A stretch of DNA of 29,927 bases from JAEUMD01 sp050250815 (GTDB lineage Bacteria > Pseudomonadota > Alphaproteobacteria > Rhizobiales > Hyphomicrobiaceae): contig JBFWNY010000041.1 of NCBI GenBank assembly GCA_050250815.1, positions 1-29,927 on the forward strand. Direction: 5' to 3'. Shown in pieces: positions 6,972 to 14,752 of the stretch. The notes under the pieces were generated by a model. It had not been told where the DNA came from, searched no databases, and saw nothing but the letters and a program-made list of their open reading frames with translations. Every line of letters starts with the position of its first letter. Positions within the stretch are counted from its first letter, which is position 1. A program made the translations under genes and the position numbers.

Positions 6972-7670
6972 ATGACCGGATGGCTGTCGCCAGATGAATG
7001 GACGGCCGTTGCGCTGTCACTGCGCGTGGCCTTGACCGCCACGGTCTGCTCGCTGCCTTTCGGCATCGCTGTGGCCCTGGCGCTGGCCCGCGGCAACTTT
7101 CCAGGGCGTCAGCTGTTGAACGGTCTCGTCCACCTGCCGTTGATTTTGCCTCCGGTCGCGACCGGCTATCTGCTCCTGCTCCTGTTCGGGCGGAACGGGC
7201 CCTTTGGCAGCTTTCTGGAGAGCACACTGGGCGTCGTGCTCGCCTTCAAATGGACCGGTGCTGCGCTGGCCGCTGCCGTCATGGCATTCCCGCTCATGGT
7301 CCGTTCTATCCGACTTGCCATCGAGGCCGTCGACCCCAAACTCGAGCAGGCCGCAGCCACACTCGGCGCCAACCGCGTCTGGACGTTCGCCGTCGTCACC
7401 CTGCCGCTCATTCTGCCGGGCATCATCGCCGGTAGCATCCTCGCCTTCGCCAAGGCGATGGGCGAGTTCGGCGCAACGATCACTTTCGTCTCCAACATCC
7501 CCGGCGAGACGCAGACCCTGCCGTCAGCGATCTACTCGTTCCTGCAGGTGCCGGGCGGGGACGCTTCTGCCATGCGCCTCGTTCTGATCTCCATCGCCGT
7601 TGCCATGGTCGCCCTGCTAGCGTCCGAAATGGTGGCCACGCGCGTTGCTCGTAGGATCGGCAATCGATGA
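6972..7670 (+). CDS. modB: Molybdate ABC transporter, permease
   Basis: The product is 232 aa with five or six membrane segments. The cytoplasmic EAA loop (EQAAATLGANRVWTFAVVTL), which docks to the ATPase ModC, is followed by GEFGATITFVSNIPGETQTL, a signature of ModB/CysT-type permeases. It forms the membrane channel of the molybdate importer as a homodimer. The start ATG at 6972 has only a poor ribosome-binding site, and no better in-frame start exists nearby. The stop overlaps the modC start (ATGA, 7667-7670), which implies translational coupling. Confidence 0.95.
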   Translation: MTGWLSPDEWTAVALSLRVALTATVCSLPFGIAVALALARGNFPGRQLLNGLVHLPLILPPVATGYLLLLLFGRNGPFGSFLESTLGVVLAFKWTGAALAAAVMAFPLMVRSIRLAIEAVDPKLEQAAATLGANRVWTFAVVTLPLILPGIIAGSILAFAKAMGEFGATITFVSNIPGETQTLPSAIYSFLQVPGGDASAMRLVLISIAVAMVALLASEMVATRVARRIGNR

Positions 7671-8767
7671 GCCTCGATCTCGCAGTCGCGCACCAGTTCC
7701 CCGGGTTCCGCATCGAGGCCTCGTTCGTGGCCCCGCGCGGCATCACGGCGCTGCTCGGACGCTCGGGGGTCGGCAAGACAACGATCGTCAATGCGGTCGC
7801 CGGCCTGTTCAAGCCAGACAAGGCCGAGATCCGTGTCAACGGTGAGACGCTGCACGATACGACTGCAGGCGTTGACGTGCCTGCCCACAAACGACGCATC
7901 GGCTACGTCTTCCAGGACGCCCGCCTCTTTCCGCACCTCACGGTGCGCGAGAACTTGGCATTCGGCAGCTGGTTCAACCGAGGCGCCCGGGCGGCGGGCA
8001 CGTTCGATCAGATCGTCGAGCTGCTGGGCATCGAGCCATTGCTGCAACGGCGTCCGGACACAATGTCGGGAGGCGAGAAGCAGCGCGTCGCCATCGGCCG
8101 GGCCCTGCTCAGCCACCCGCGCATGCTGCTGATGGACGAGCCGCTCGCATCGCTGGACGCGGCGCGCAAGGCGGAGATCTTGCCCTACATCGAGCGCCTG
8201 CGCGATGAACTGGCCATTCCCATCCTTTACGTCAGCCACGACGTGCCGGAAGTCGCCCGCCTCGCCACCACCATCGTCGCCCTTTCGGATGGCCGCGTCA
8301 TGCTGAGCGGCCCTGCCGCCGACGTGCTCGCCAATCCCGATGCGTTTCCGCTGCTTGGCCGCCAGGAAGCCGGCTCCATCCTGATGGTCAGGATCGTCGC
8401 GCACGACGAACGCGACGGCCTGAGCGAGCTGTCGTTCTCGGGCGGCCGCATACTCGCGCCACGGGTCGAGGCGGAGGTGGGCACCGAATTGCGCGTGAGG
8501 ATCCGGGCGCGCGACGTCATTCTGGCCTTGCGCCCGCCAGAGCAGACGAGCGCGCTCAACATTCTGCCCGCCACCGTGCGCACGATCGGCGCGCAGGACG
8601 GCGCCATCGTCGATGTCGCGATCCGATGCGGCGAAGCGGACCTGCTCGCGCGTATCACACGGCGATCCCTCGAACGGCTCGGGCTGTGCGAAGGCATCCA
8701 ATGCTTCGCCGTGCTGAAATCCGTTGCCGTCGCCCGGCGCGATATCGGCGTCGCCAAGCGCGGCTGA
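7667..8767 (+). CDS. modC: Molybdate ABC transporter, ATP-binding protein
   Basis: The product is 366 aa, the usual ModC length. The ATPase domain shows Walker A GRSGVGKT (31-38), Q-loop Q83, signature MSGGEKQR (133-140), Walker B RMLLMDEP (152-159) with catalytic E158, and H-loop H191. The C-terminal part (about 285-355: TSALNILPATVRTIG ... LLARITRRSLERLGL) is the MOP/TOBE domain that binds oxyanions and can inhibit the transporter when molybdate is plentiful. As ModE here lacks MOP domains, ModC keeps the only visible molybdate-sensing module of the cluster. It is coupled to modB by an ATGA overlap and converges with the peroxiredoxin-like gene 21 bases later. No terminator is visible there. 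Confidence 0.95.
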   Translation: MSLDLAVAHQFPGFRIEASFVAPRGITALLGRSGVGKTTIVNAVAGLFKPDKAEIRVNGETLHDTTAGVDVPAHKRRIGYVFQDARLFPHLTVRENLAFGSWFNRGARAAGTFDQIVELLGIEPLLQRRPDTMSGGEKQRVAIGRALLSHPRMLLMDEPLASLDAARKAEILPYIERLRDELAIPILYVSHDVPEVARLATTIVALSDGRVMLSGPAADVLANPDAFPLLGRQEAGSILMVRIVAHDERDGLSELSFSGGRILAPRVEAEVGTELRVRIRARDVILALRPPEQTSALNILPATVRTIGAQDGAIVDVAIRCGEADLLARITRRSLERLGLCEGIQCFAVLKSVAVARRDIGVAKRG

Positions 8768-8788
8768 TCGACGTGCGCCTGTGGTCGC

Positions 8789-9328
8789 TCAGCCCAACGA
8801 GGCCAGCACCGCATCAGCATGACTGTGCGGGGGATGCACCGGATAGTGGCAGCACTCGACGATGCCATCGCGTGCGATCAACGTCAGCCGCTTGAGGTAG
8901 CAGACTCCGCCCGTGGCGAAGCGGGGCAACCGCAAGGAATCGGCAAAGCCGAAGCCTTCGTCTGACAGCAGTGGAAACGTGAGCGCCGCGCGCCGGGCGA
9001 AGGCCTCCTGCTCGGCGAGCCTCTGCGCGCTGAGACCCATCACCTTTGCTCCCCGAAGTGCAAACTGCGCTGCACGGTCGCGAAACCCTTCCGCCTCAGG
9101 CGTCGAGCCGTGGGCACCTGGGATGTGGTCCCATCCCAGCGGGTTGGGCTCGCCCGGCGTCCCCGTGAACGGATAGACGAACAGCACGAGGATTCCCCCG
9201 ACGCGCGAAGGATCTATCTCCACGCCTGCGGTCGAGGGAAGTGCGAGCGAGGGCAGACTCAGCCCCGGTACGAGATGCGCGGCGGCACCATCATCCGGCG
9301 GCGCTGGCCAGGGCCATGCCTCGCTCAT
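8789..9328 (-). CDS. Peroxiredoxin-fold protein lacking the catalytic cysteines
   Basis: The product is 179 aa with the thioredoxin-like AhpC/Prx fold: VLFVYPFTGTPGEP (48-61), VMGLSAQ (96-102), FPLLSDEGFGFADSLRLP (118-135) and a C-terminal LKRLTLIARDGIVE. In relatives that I recall, the loop after the IPGA(R/H)G motif reads GCTPxxC, with the peroxidatic Cys first. Here it is GSTPEAE (74-80): Ser75 replaces that Cys and Glu80 the second. The remaining cysteines (143, 159, 160) lie elsewhere. Peroxidase activity by the usual mechanism should be lost although the fold is intact. The gene follows smpB on the minus strand after 49 bases, with AGGGATCGG before its ATG. It may be a binding or regulatory descendant (inference). 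Confidence 0.82.
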   Translation of the reverse strand: MSEAWPWPAPPDDGAAAHLVPGLSLPSLALPSTAGVEIDPSRVGGILVLFVYPFTGTPGEPNPLGWDHIPGAHGSTPEAEGFRDRAAQFALRGAKVMGLSAQRLAEQEAFARRAALTFPLLSDEGFGFADSLRLPRFATGGVCYLKRLTLIARDGIVECCHYPVHPPHSHADAVLASLG

Positions 9329-9377
9329 AACCGATCCCTGAAGCCTTGAACGGAACAGAAAGCCAAAACCCTACCCC

Positions 9378-9854
9378 TCACCCCTTCTCGCGCATCAGCC
9401 GCGCCTTCTGCCGGTTCCAGTCGCGCTTGGCTGCATCCTCGCGCTTGTCGTGCAGCTTCTTGCCCTCGGCGAGCGCGATCTTGAGCTTGGCGCGCCCCTT
9501 GGGGTCGAAATAGAGCTCCAGCGGCACCATCGTCATGCCCTTGCGCTCGATCGCAATGGCGAGATTGTGCCGCTGGCGTTTCGACACCAGCAGCTTGCGC
9601 TTGCGTTTGGGCTCGTGCTGGAAAAACGCACCGGCGCCCTTGTATTCAGGAATGTAGGAGTTGATGAGCCACAGCTCGCCCTCCTCGATGGTGGCGTAGC
9701 TCTCCGCGATGTTGGCCTGCCCGTTGCGCAGCGACTTCACTTCAGTGCCAGCCAGCACGAGGCCCGCCTCGATGTCCTCTGAGATGCGGAATTCGAAGCG
9801 CGCCTTCCGATTTTCGGCGACCAGCTTGCGGCCGTCGTCCTTCTTCGCCGCCAT
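9378..9854 (-). CDS. smpB: SsrA-binding protein SmpB
   Basis: The product is 158 aa, normal length. It opens KLVAENRKARFEFRISEDIE and continues GLVLAGTEVKSLRNGQANI and SYATIEEGELWLINSYIPEY, the OB-fold core that binds the tRNA-like part of tmRNA. The basic C-terminal tail (KKLHDKREDAAKRDWNRQKA) enters the decoding centre during trans-translation. SmpB with tmRNA rescues stalled ribosomes and tags the incomplete proteins for degradation. The gene lies 44 bases after dapA on the same strand, an order seen in many Hyphomicrobiales. The tmRNA gene itself is not in this window. Confidence 0.97.
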   Translation of the reverse strand: MAAKKDDGRKLVAENRKARFEFRISEDIEAGLVLAGTEVKSLRNGQANIAESYATIEEGELWLINSYIPEYKGAGAFFQHEPKRKRKLLVSKRQRHNLAIAIERKGMTMVPLELYFDPKGRAKLKIALAEGKKLHDKREDAAKRDWNRQKARLMREKG

Positions 9855-9898
9855 CGCTGCCTCGTGCCGCTTCTATCGCAGGGTGAGCCGACGCGCCA

Positions 9899-10801
9899 TC
9901 AGGCGGCGGCGCTGCCGGCGTTGGCACCGTCGATGAGGCCCACCTTCACGAGTACGGCATCGACGGCCCGTCGCGTCGCCTCTGAAACCGGCACCATCGG
10001 CAGGCGTGCTTCCGGCGAACAGAAGCCCAGCCGCGACATCGCGTACTTGACCGGGCCGGGATTGGTCTCGACGAACAGCACGTCGTGTAACGGCATCAGG
10101 CGATCCTGCAGCGCGAGCGCCGACTTGAAGTCGCCCTTGAGGCACGCATTCTGGAACTCCGCGCACAGGCGCGGGGCGACGTTGGAGGCCACAGAAATGC
10201 AGCCATGGCCGCCGTGCGCCATAAAGCCGAGCGCTGTCGCATCCTCACCGGACAACTGGCAGAAGTCCGGCCCCATCGCCGCGCGCTGCTGCGAGACGCG
10301 CGCCAGATTGGCGGTCGCATCCTTGACGCCGACGACGTTCTTCAACTCGAACAGCCGCGCCATCGTGGCGACCGACATGTCGACCACCGAACGGCCTGGA
10401 ATGTTGTAGATGATGATCGGCACGTCGGCTGCGTCGTTGATCGCCTTGTAGTGCTGGTAGAGGCCCTCCTGGGTGGGCTTGTTGTAGTAGGGCGTAACGA
10501 CGAGGATCCCATCGGCTCCGGCCTTGCGGGCGTGCCGCGCGAAGTCGATGGCTTCCGCGGTTGAGTTGGAGCCTGCGCCGGCGATCACCTTCGCCCGCCC
10601 CTTGGCAACGTCTATCGTGAGTTCGACGACGCGCTTGTGCTCCTCGTGGCTGAGCGTGGGGCTCTCGCCCGTCGTGCCGACGGGAACGAGCCCGTGTGTG
10701 CCCTCCGCGATCTGCCACTCGATGATGGAGGTGAGCGCGGCCTCGTCCACCGCCCCGTCCTTGAAGGGCGTGATCAACGCCGTGTATGAGCCCGTGAACA
10801 T
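9899..10801 (-). CDS. dapA: 4-hydroxy-tetrahydrodipicolinate synthase
   Basis: The product is 300 aa. It condenses pyruvate with aspartate semialdehyde in the lysine and meso-diaminopimelate pathway (cytosol). All key residues are visible: GTTGE (42-46), PYYNKP with Y106, catalytic Y132 in YNIPGR, substrate-binding R137, and Schiff-base K160 in GVKDATAN. The start at 10801 (MFTGSYTALITPF) is the conserved family N-terminus and follows GGGACGGGA. The frame is open to 10945, but that part is not DapA. smpB follows after 44 bases. The presence of R137 separates it from the DapA-like paralog at 1834-2757. Confidence 0.96.
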   Translation of the reverse strand: MFTGSYTALITPFKDGAVDEAALTSIIEWQIAEGTHGLVPVGTTGESPTLSHEEHKRVVELTIDVAKGRAKVIAGAGSNSTAEAIDFARHARKAGADGILVVTPYYNKPTQEGLYQHYKAINDAADVPIIIYNIPGRSVVDMSVATMARLFELKNVVGVKDATANLARVSQQRAAMGPDFCQLSGEDATALGFMAHGGHGCISVASNVAPRLCAEFQNACLKGDFKSALALQDRLMPLHDVLFVETNPGPVKYAMSRLGFCSPEARLPMVPVSEATRRAVDAVLVKVGLIDGANAGSAAA

Positions 10802-10975
10802 TCCCGTCCGTCCCATCCTCATTGCCGTCGCCCGAGCGCTTGCGATGCGCCATGGGCCAGCTGTGCTCCACCTTGCTCGCCTGCGACGCCGTGGCATGCC
10901 CAGATGCGGGGCAGGTCCGCCGCCTTCATCTCGCCCACATCGCACGTCGCATTGAAACGCTGAACCCGGCCCTGG

Positions 10976-11004
10976 CTTGACCAGCCCCGATCGCTCGCTA
11001 CCTT
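10976..11004 (+). promoter_or_regulatory. Candidate promoter for the lytic transglycosylase gene
   Basis: CTTGACC (10976-10982) is followed after 16 bases by TACCTT (10999-11004), close to the CTTGAC / CTATAT pattern of rhizobial housekeeping promoters. The message would begin near 11011. It lies in the 274-base divergent gap between dapA and the transglycosylase gene. I see no clear promoter for dapA in that gap. Confidence 0.35.
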
Positions 11005-11075
11005 CGTGCGGGTCCGCGCCACGGTGCCGTCAACCGGCCCATCCGGCGGCCGCGGCATCTGGCCGTGGCGACATT

Positions 11076-13373
11076 ATGCGCTCGGCACCGGCCCTGCAAG
11101 CCGCGCACCGCGCGCCTGCGACAGGAAGGTTTTTTCTCTTGCTCCTACTCAGCCTTGCTCGACCGTCGACCGATGACGCGGCCCGGACAGCGGCGCCGCG
11201 CCACTTCCTCCTCTCTGGGGTGATTCGCCCCCTGATGGCGGCCCTGGCGCTGTGCGCTTTGCCGGCCGCGAGCGGGGCGGAAAGCCCGTTGCGGCTGGCG
11301 CAGACCCCGCCGCCGCCTGAGTCCGGGCCTCGGAAAGAGCCCGCCAACTACTCGGCCCGTCCACGCTCGGGCGTTGCCGACGAAGCGGCCTACCGCGCGG
11401 CGCTCGATAAGGCCATCGCGCCGGTGCTCAACCGGGCCGTCTCCGACGACGACATGGCGGCGCTGAAGAGCGCGTTCGCGGCGATCGGCAAAGGCCGCAC
11501 AGCGGAAGCCGACGGCATCCGCGCCGGCGTCAAAGACCCGGTCGTACGCAAGATGATCGTCTGGTACGCGCTGGCCCGCGGCGACGGCAAGCCCGCCGAG
11601 TATCGCGATTTCCTCGCCGCCAACCCGACGTGGCCGCAACAGGGCCTGTTGCAGCAGCGCATGGAGGAAGCTCTGTTCGCGGGTGGCGGCAATCCGCAAT
11701 CGGTCAAGTCATTCTTCAAAGACAAGGCGCCTGAGACCGCCATCGGAGAGGCGGCGCTCGCCGCGGCGCATCTGGCAGCTGGAGAGAAGGAAGCGGCACG
11801 CAAGTTGGCGGCCAAGGCTTGGCGCGACGGAGACATCCCCGCTTCCATCGAGCCGGCCTTCCTGGCGCGTTTCAAGCCGCTGCTGACGGAAGCTGACCAC
11901 CGCTGGCGTCTCGACCGCATCCTGCTGGGCGACCGCCGCTGGTCCGCCAGCCGCCGTGCGCGTGCCGAAATCGCAATGCGCGTCATTCCGCTACTGTCGG
12001 CGGGCGAACGCAAGAAGGCCGAAGCACGCCTTGCGGTCTATCTGCGGTCGTCATCGGCGGCCAAGCTCATGGGCGCGTTCTCGCTGAAACCCGAGGAGGA
12101 TTGGGGCTTCGCCTACCAGCGCCTGCAGCTGCTACGGCGGAAAGATAGGTCCGGCGAGGCGATCAAGATCCTGCTCGCCGCCCCCACCGACCCGGCCAAG
12201 ATCGTTAGTCCCGACGACTGGTGGGAGGAACGCCGGGCCAACGCCTACGAAGCGCTCGAGAACGACAACTTCAAGCTCGCCTATGAACTCGTCCGCGATG
12301 CCGGACCGCTGACCGTCAACCCGCTCAAGGAGCAGCGGTTCATGGCCGGCTGGATCGCCATGCGGTACATGAAGAACGCGACGCTCGCCGAGAAGCATTT
12401 CCGCGCCATGCGCGAAGCCGCAGACGGGCCGCTCAGCCGCTCGCGGGGTGACTACTGGGTCGGACGCACGCTCGAGGCGCAGGGCCGCAAGGAGGATGCG
12501 CGAGCCTTCTACAAGAAGGCGACGGAGGAACGCGACACGTTCCACGCCCTGCTCGCTCAGCATGAGTTGAAGCCCGGCGCACAGCCGCTCGTCATCTCCC
12601 TGCCGGCAAGCCCCACTGACGAGGAAATTGCCGCTTTCCGCGCGCTTGACTCGCTTGCGGCCGCCGCCATCGCTGACAAAGCTGGCCTGGGCGGCAACAC
12701 CGTGCGCCCGTTCCTCGCCAACTCGCGACCGGCGCGCAAAAGCGAGGCGTGGTCGGCGATGATCGCCCACATGGCCGAAGCCCTCGGCGACACGCAGATG
12801 TCGTTGCGGCTTGCCAAGACCGCCATCGGCGACGGCGAAAACCTGCTGATCTACGGCTATCCGGTGAAGGCCTTCCCGGCCTATCCGCCGCTGCGCAAAC
12901 CGCCCGAGCTTGCGATGCTCCTGGGCATCGCGCGACAGGAGACGGAGTTCAATACCCAGATCGTGTCGGGCGCGGGTGCGCGCGGACTTCTACAGGTCAT
13001 GCCGATTACCGCGCGACACGTCTGCAAGGATCACAAGATCAAGTGCGACATCCCGCGCCTGCTGTCCGACGCGGTCTACAATACGACCATCGGCTCGGCC
13101 TACATCGGCGACCGGATGGAGGAGTTCGGCGGCAACTACGTGCTGACGCTCGCCGGCTACAACGCAGGCCCGGGACGCGCGCGGCAATGGATGCGGCAGT
13201 TTGGTGATCCACGCAGCGCCAAGGTCGATGCCATCGACTGGATCGAGCGCATCCCCTTCGAGGAGACGCGCAACTACGTCGCCAAGGTTCTGTCCAACAT
13301 CCAGGTCTATCGCGCCCGCCTCGGCCAGCAGCCCGCGCTCAAGCTCACCGACGACCTCGCCATGGGCCGCTGA
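11076..13373 (+). CDS. Soluble lytic murein transglycosylase (Slt70-like), periplasmic
   Basis: The product is 765 aa from the ATG at 11076. A long superhelical alpha domain (TPR-like repeats such as GDYWVGRTLEAQGRKEDARA) precedes a C-terminal SLT lysozyme-like domain. The catalytic glutamate is E622 in GIARQETEFN, followed by GARGLLQVMP and LAGYNAGPGRARQW, the classic family motifs. The enzyme cleaves peptidoglycan with formation of 1,6-anhydro ends during wall turnover. The start is uncertain. From 11076 the N-terminus has two hydrophobic stretches, whereas a GTG at 11220 (717 aa) gives one neat signal peptide (IRPLMAALALCALPAASGA). Cleavage after SGA yields the same mature protein. Neither start has a strong ribosome-binding site. 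It converges with the DUF2059 gene after 21 bases. Confidence 0.93.
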   Translation: MRSAPALQAAHRAPATGRFFLLLLLSLARPSTDDAARTAAPRHFLLSGVIRPLMAALALCALPAASGAESPLRLAQTPPPPESGPRKEPANYSARPRSGVADEAAYRAALDKAIAPVLNRAVSDDDMAALKSAFAAIGKGRTAEADGIRAGVKDPVVRKMIVWYALARGDGKPAEYRDFLAANPTWPQQGLLQQRMEEALFAGGGNPQSVKSFFKDKAPETAIGEAALAAAHLAAGEKEAARKLAAKAWRDGDIPASIEPAFLARFKPLLTEADHRWRLDRILLGDRRWSASRRARAEIAMRVIPLLSAGERKKAEARLAVYLRSSSAAKLMGAFSLKPEEDWGFAYQRLQLLRRKDRSGEAIKILLAAPTDPAKIVSPDDWWEERRANAYEALENDNFKLAYELVRDAGPLTVNPLKEQRFMAGWIAMRYMKNATLAEKHFRAMREAADGPLSRSRGDYWVGRTLEAQGRKEDARAFYKKATEERDTFHALLAQHELKPGAQPLVISLPASPTDEEIAAFRALDSLAAAAIADKAGLGGNTVRPFLANSRPARKSEAWSAMIAHMAEALGDTQMSLRLAKTAIGDGENLLIYGYPVKAFPAYPPLRKPPELAMLLGIARQETEFNTQIVSGAGARGLLQVMPITARHVCKDHKIKCDIPRLLSDAVYNTTIGSAYIGDRMEEFGGNYVLTLAGYNAGPGRARQWMRQFGDPRSAKVDAIDWIERIPFEETRNYVAKVLSNIQVYRARLGQQPALKLTDDLAMGR

Positions 13374-13394
13374 TCGCAGCGCGCGAAGGCGGTA

Positions 13395-13928
13395 TTACTG
13401 AGGCTGCGCGCCGGCCGCGCCCTTCTCGACCGCGCGCAGCACGTCAGCCTGCAGCTGCATCGAGCGGGCAGCTATCTGCGATCCCAGTTCGGGCGTGAGC
13501 GCTTGGAATTTGCGTCCCGCTTCCGATTTCTGGAACGCTGCAATGGCAGCCATCTCCTCGGCCGAGAACCGTCTCGCATAAAAATTCACGGCCAGACTGT
13601 CGATGTCGGCGAGATACTTCGACACGATCGGTCCATCGTGTTTGGTCGCGGCTTCGGCATAGGCGGCAAATCCAACGGCCTTGGCCGGCTCGCTCGCCCG
13701 CATGTTGGCGATGAGCGCCTGTTTCAGACTTTCAACCGTCGCCTTGGCCTGCTCGGTGCCACCGATGGCAGCAAGCAGCTCGCGCGCCGCAGCGATACGC
13801 GCAGCGTCCGGCTCGCTCTTCTGCTCCTGAGCCGAGAGCGGGCAAGCGGCAAGCATTGCAGCGAGCAACAACCCGGCACCTGCGAGCCTGGCGGTCTTGG
13901 TCACGGTTCGGCCGTGGGTCTTCTTCAT
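13395..13928 (-). CDS. DUF2059 family exported protein
   Basis: The product is 177 aa. The N-terminus (MKKTHGRTVTKTARLAGAGL, then LLAAMLAACPLSAQ) is a signal peptide. LAAC also fits a lipobox, so a lipoprotein anchor is possible, with cleavage at SAQ as the alternative. The body (DAARIAAARELLAAIGGTEQ and ARRFSAEEMAAIAAFQKSEA) is the all-helical DUF2059 domain, with the typical FYxxxFSxEE...I..F..S..G motif. Its function is unknown; the protein should be periplasmic. The start at 13928 is chosen for the signal peptide, as the frame runs further upstream into rpiA. It lies 52 bases after rpiA on the same strand, so it is probably the last gene of the gabD-rpiA unit. Confidence 0.88.
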   Translation of the reverse strand: MKKTHGRTVTKTARLAGAGLLLAAMLAACPLSAQEQKSEPDAARIAAARELLAAIGGTEQAKATVESLKQALIANMRASEPAKAVGFAAYAEAATKHDGPIVSKYLADIDSLAVNFYARRFSAEEMAAIAAFQKSEAGRKFQALTPELGSQIAARSMQLQADVLRAVEKGAAGAQPQ

Positions 13929-13980
13929 GTCCAGATTACACTCCCAGTGAAGTCGCCGCCCTGATCGGTGCGTTGCGACG

Positions 13981-14706
13981 TCAGGAAACCTCGTCCTCGA
14001 AGCCGAAGTATTCGGCTTCGATTTCGCGCACGCCGTCGGGCCCGGCGACAAACGCGGTATCCGCGATGCCGATGAACAAGCCGCTCTCGACCACGCCGGG
14101 CACCAGCCGCAAGGCTTCCTCGAGCGCCTCCGGATCGGCGATGACCCCGTAATGCCCGTCGACGATCAGATTGCCGTTGTCGGTACGGAACGGCTCACCG
14201 GCCGCTGTCGTGCGAATCTTGAGCGGACCTGCCACGCCGCATTCAGCTGCAAGCGCCTCGATCATGGAGAGCGACGCGAGCACACCGAACGGGACGACTT
14301 CGATAGGCAGCGGGAAGGCACCAAGCTGCTCGACGAGCTTGGTGTGATCGGCGATCACCACCATGCGGTCCGAGGCGGTCGCAACGATCTTCTCGCGCAG
14401 CAGCGCGCCACCGCCGCCCTTGATGAGCCGAAGCCCGGCGTCCAGTTCATCCGCACCATCAACGGTGATGTCGAGATAAGGCTCGGCGTCGAGCGTGGTC
14501 AGCGGAATGCCCAGGTGCTCGGCCTGAATGCGCGTCGCCTCCGAGGTCGGCACGCACAGCACCTTCAAGCCGTCGCGCACGCGCGCGCCCAGAAGATCGA
14601 CGAAAGCCGCAGCCGTCGATCCTGTGCCAAGACCCAGCTTCATGCCCGGCTCGATCAATTCGAGCGCGCGTGCCGCCGCCTGCCGCTTCCATTCGCTCGC
14701 GCTCAT
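13981..14706 (-). CDS. rpiA: Ribose-5-phosphate isomerase A
   Basis: The product is 241 aa. It interconverts ribose 5-phosphate and ribulose 5-phosphate in the non-oxidative pentose phosphate pathway (cytosol). The phosphate loop LGLGTGSTAAAF (about 24-35), the DGADELD motif (83-89) and KGGGGALLREK (96-106, with catalytic E105) are complete. The C-terminal part ends FGFEDEVS. The start ATG at 14706 is preceded by GAAGAGGGCGGCT. It sits between gabD (46 bases upstream) and the DUF2059 gene, and all three genes run on the minus strand. Confidence 0.96.
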   Translation of the reverse strand: MSASEWKRQAAARALELIEPGMKLGLGTGSTAAAFVDLLGARVRDGLKVLCVPTSEATRIQAEHLGIPLTTLDAEPYLDITVDGADELDAGLRLIKGGGGALLREKIVATASDRMVVIADHTKLVEQLGAFPLPIEVVPFGVLASLSMIEALAAECGVAGPLKIRTTAAGEPFRTDNGNLIVDGHYGVIADPEALEEALRLVPGVVESGLFIGIADTAFVAGPDGVREIEAEYFGFEDEVS

Positions 14707-14752
14707 AGCCGCCCTCTTCTGCTGTCCAACCGTAATGCGTGAATGCCGCGCG

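Noticed and set aside
7532..8701. 389-codon minus-strand open frame
   Set aside because: It is antisense to modC and the end of modB, which have all their motifs.
10819..11058. 79-codon minus-strand frame upstream of dapA
   Set aside because: It has no ribosome-binding site, no protein-like pattern, and overlaps the likely divergent promoter region.
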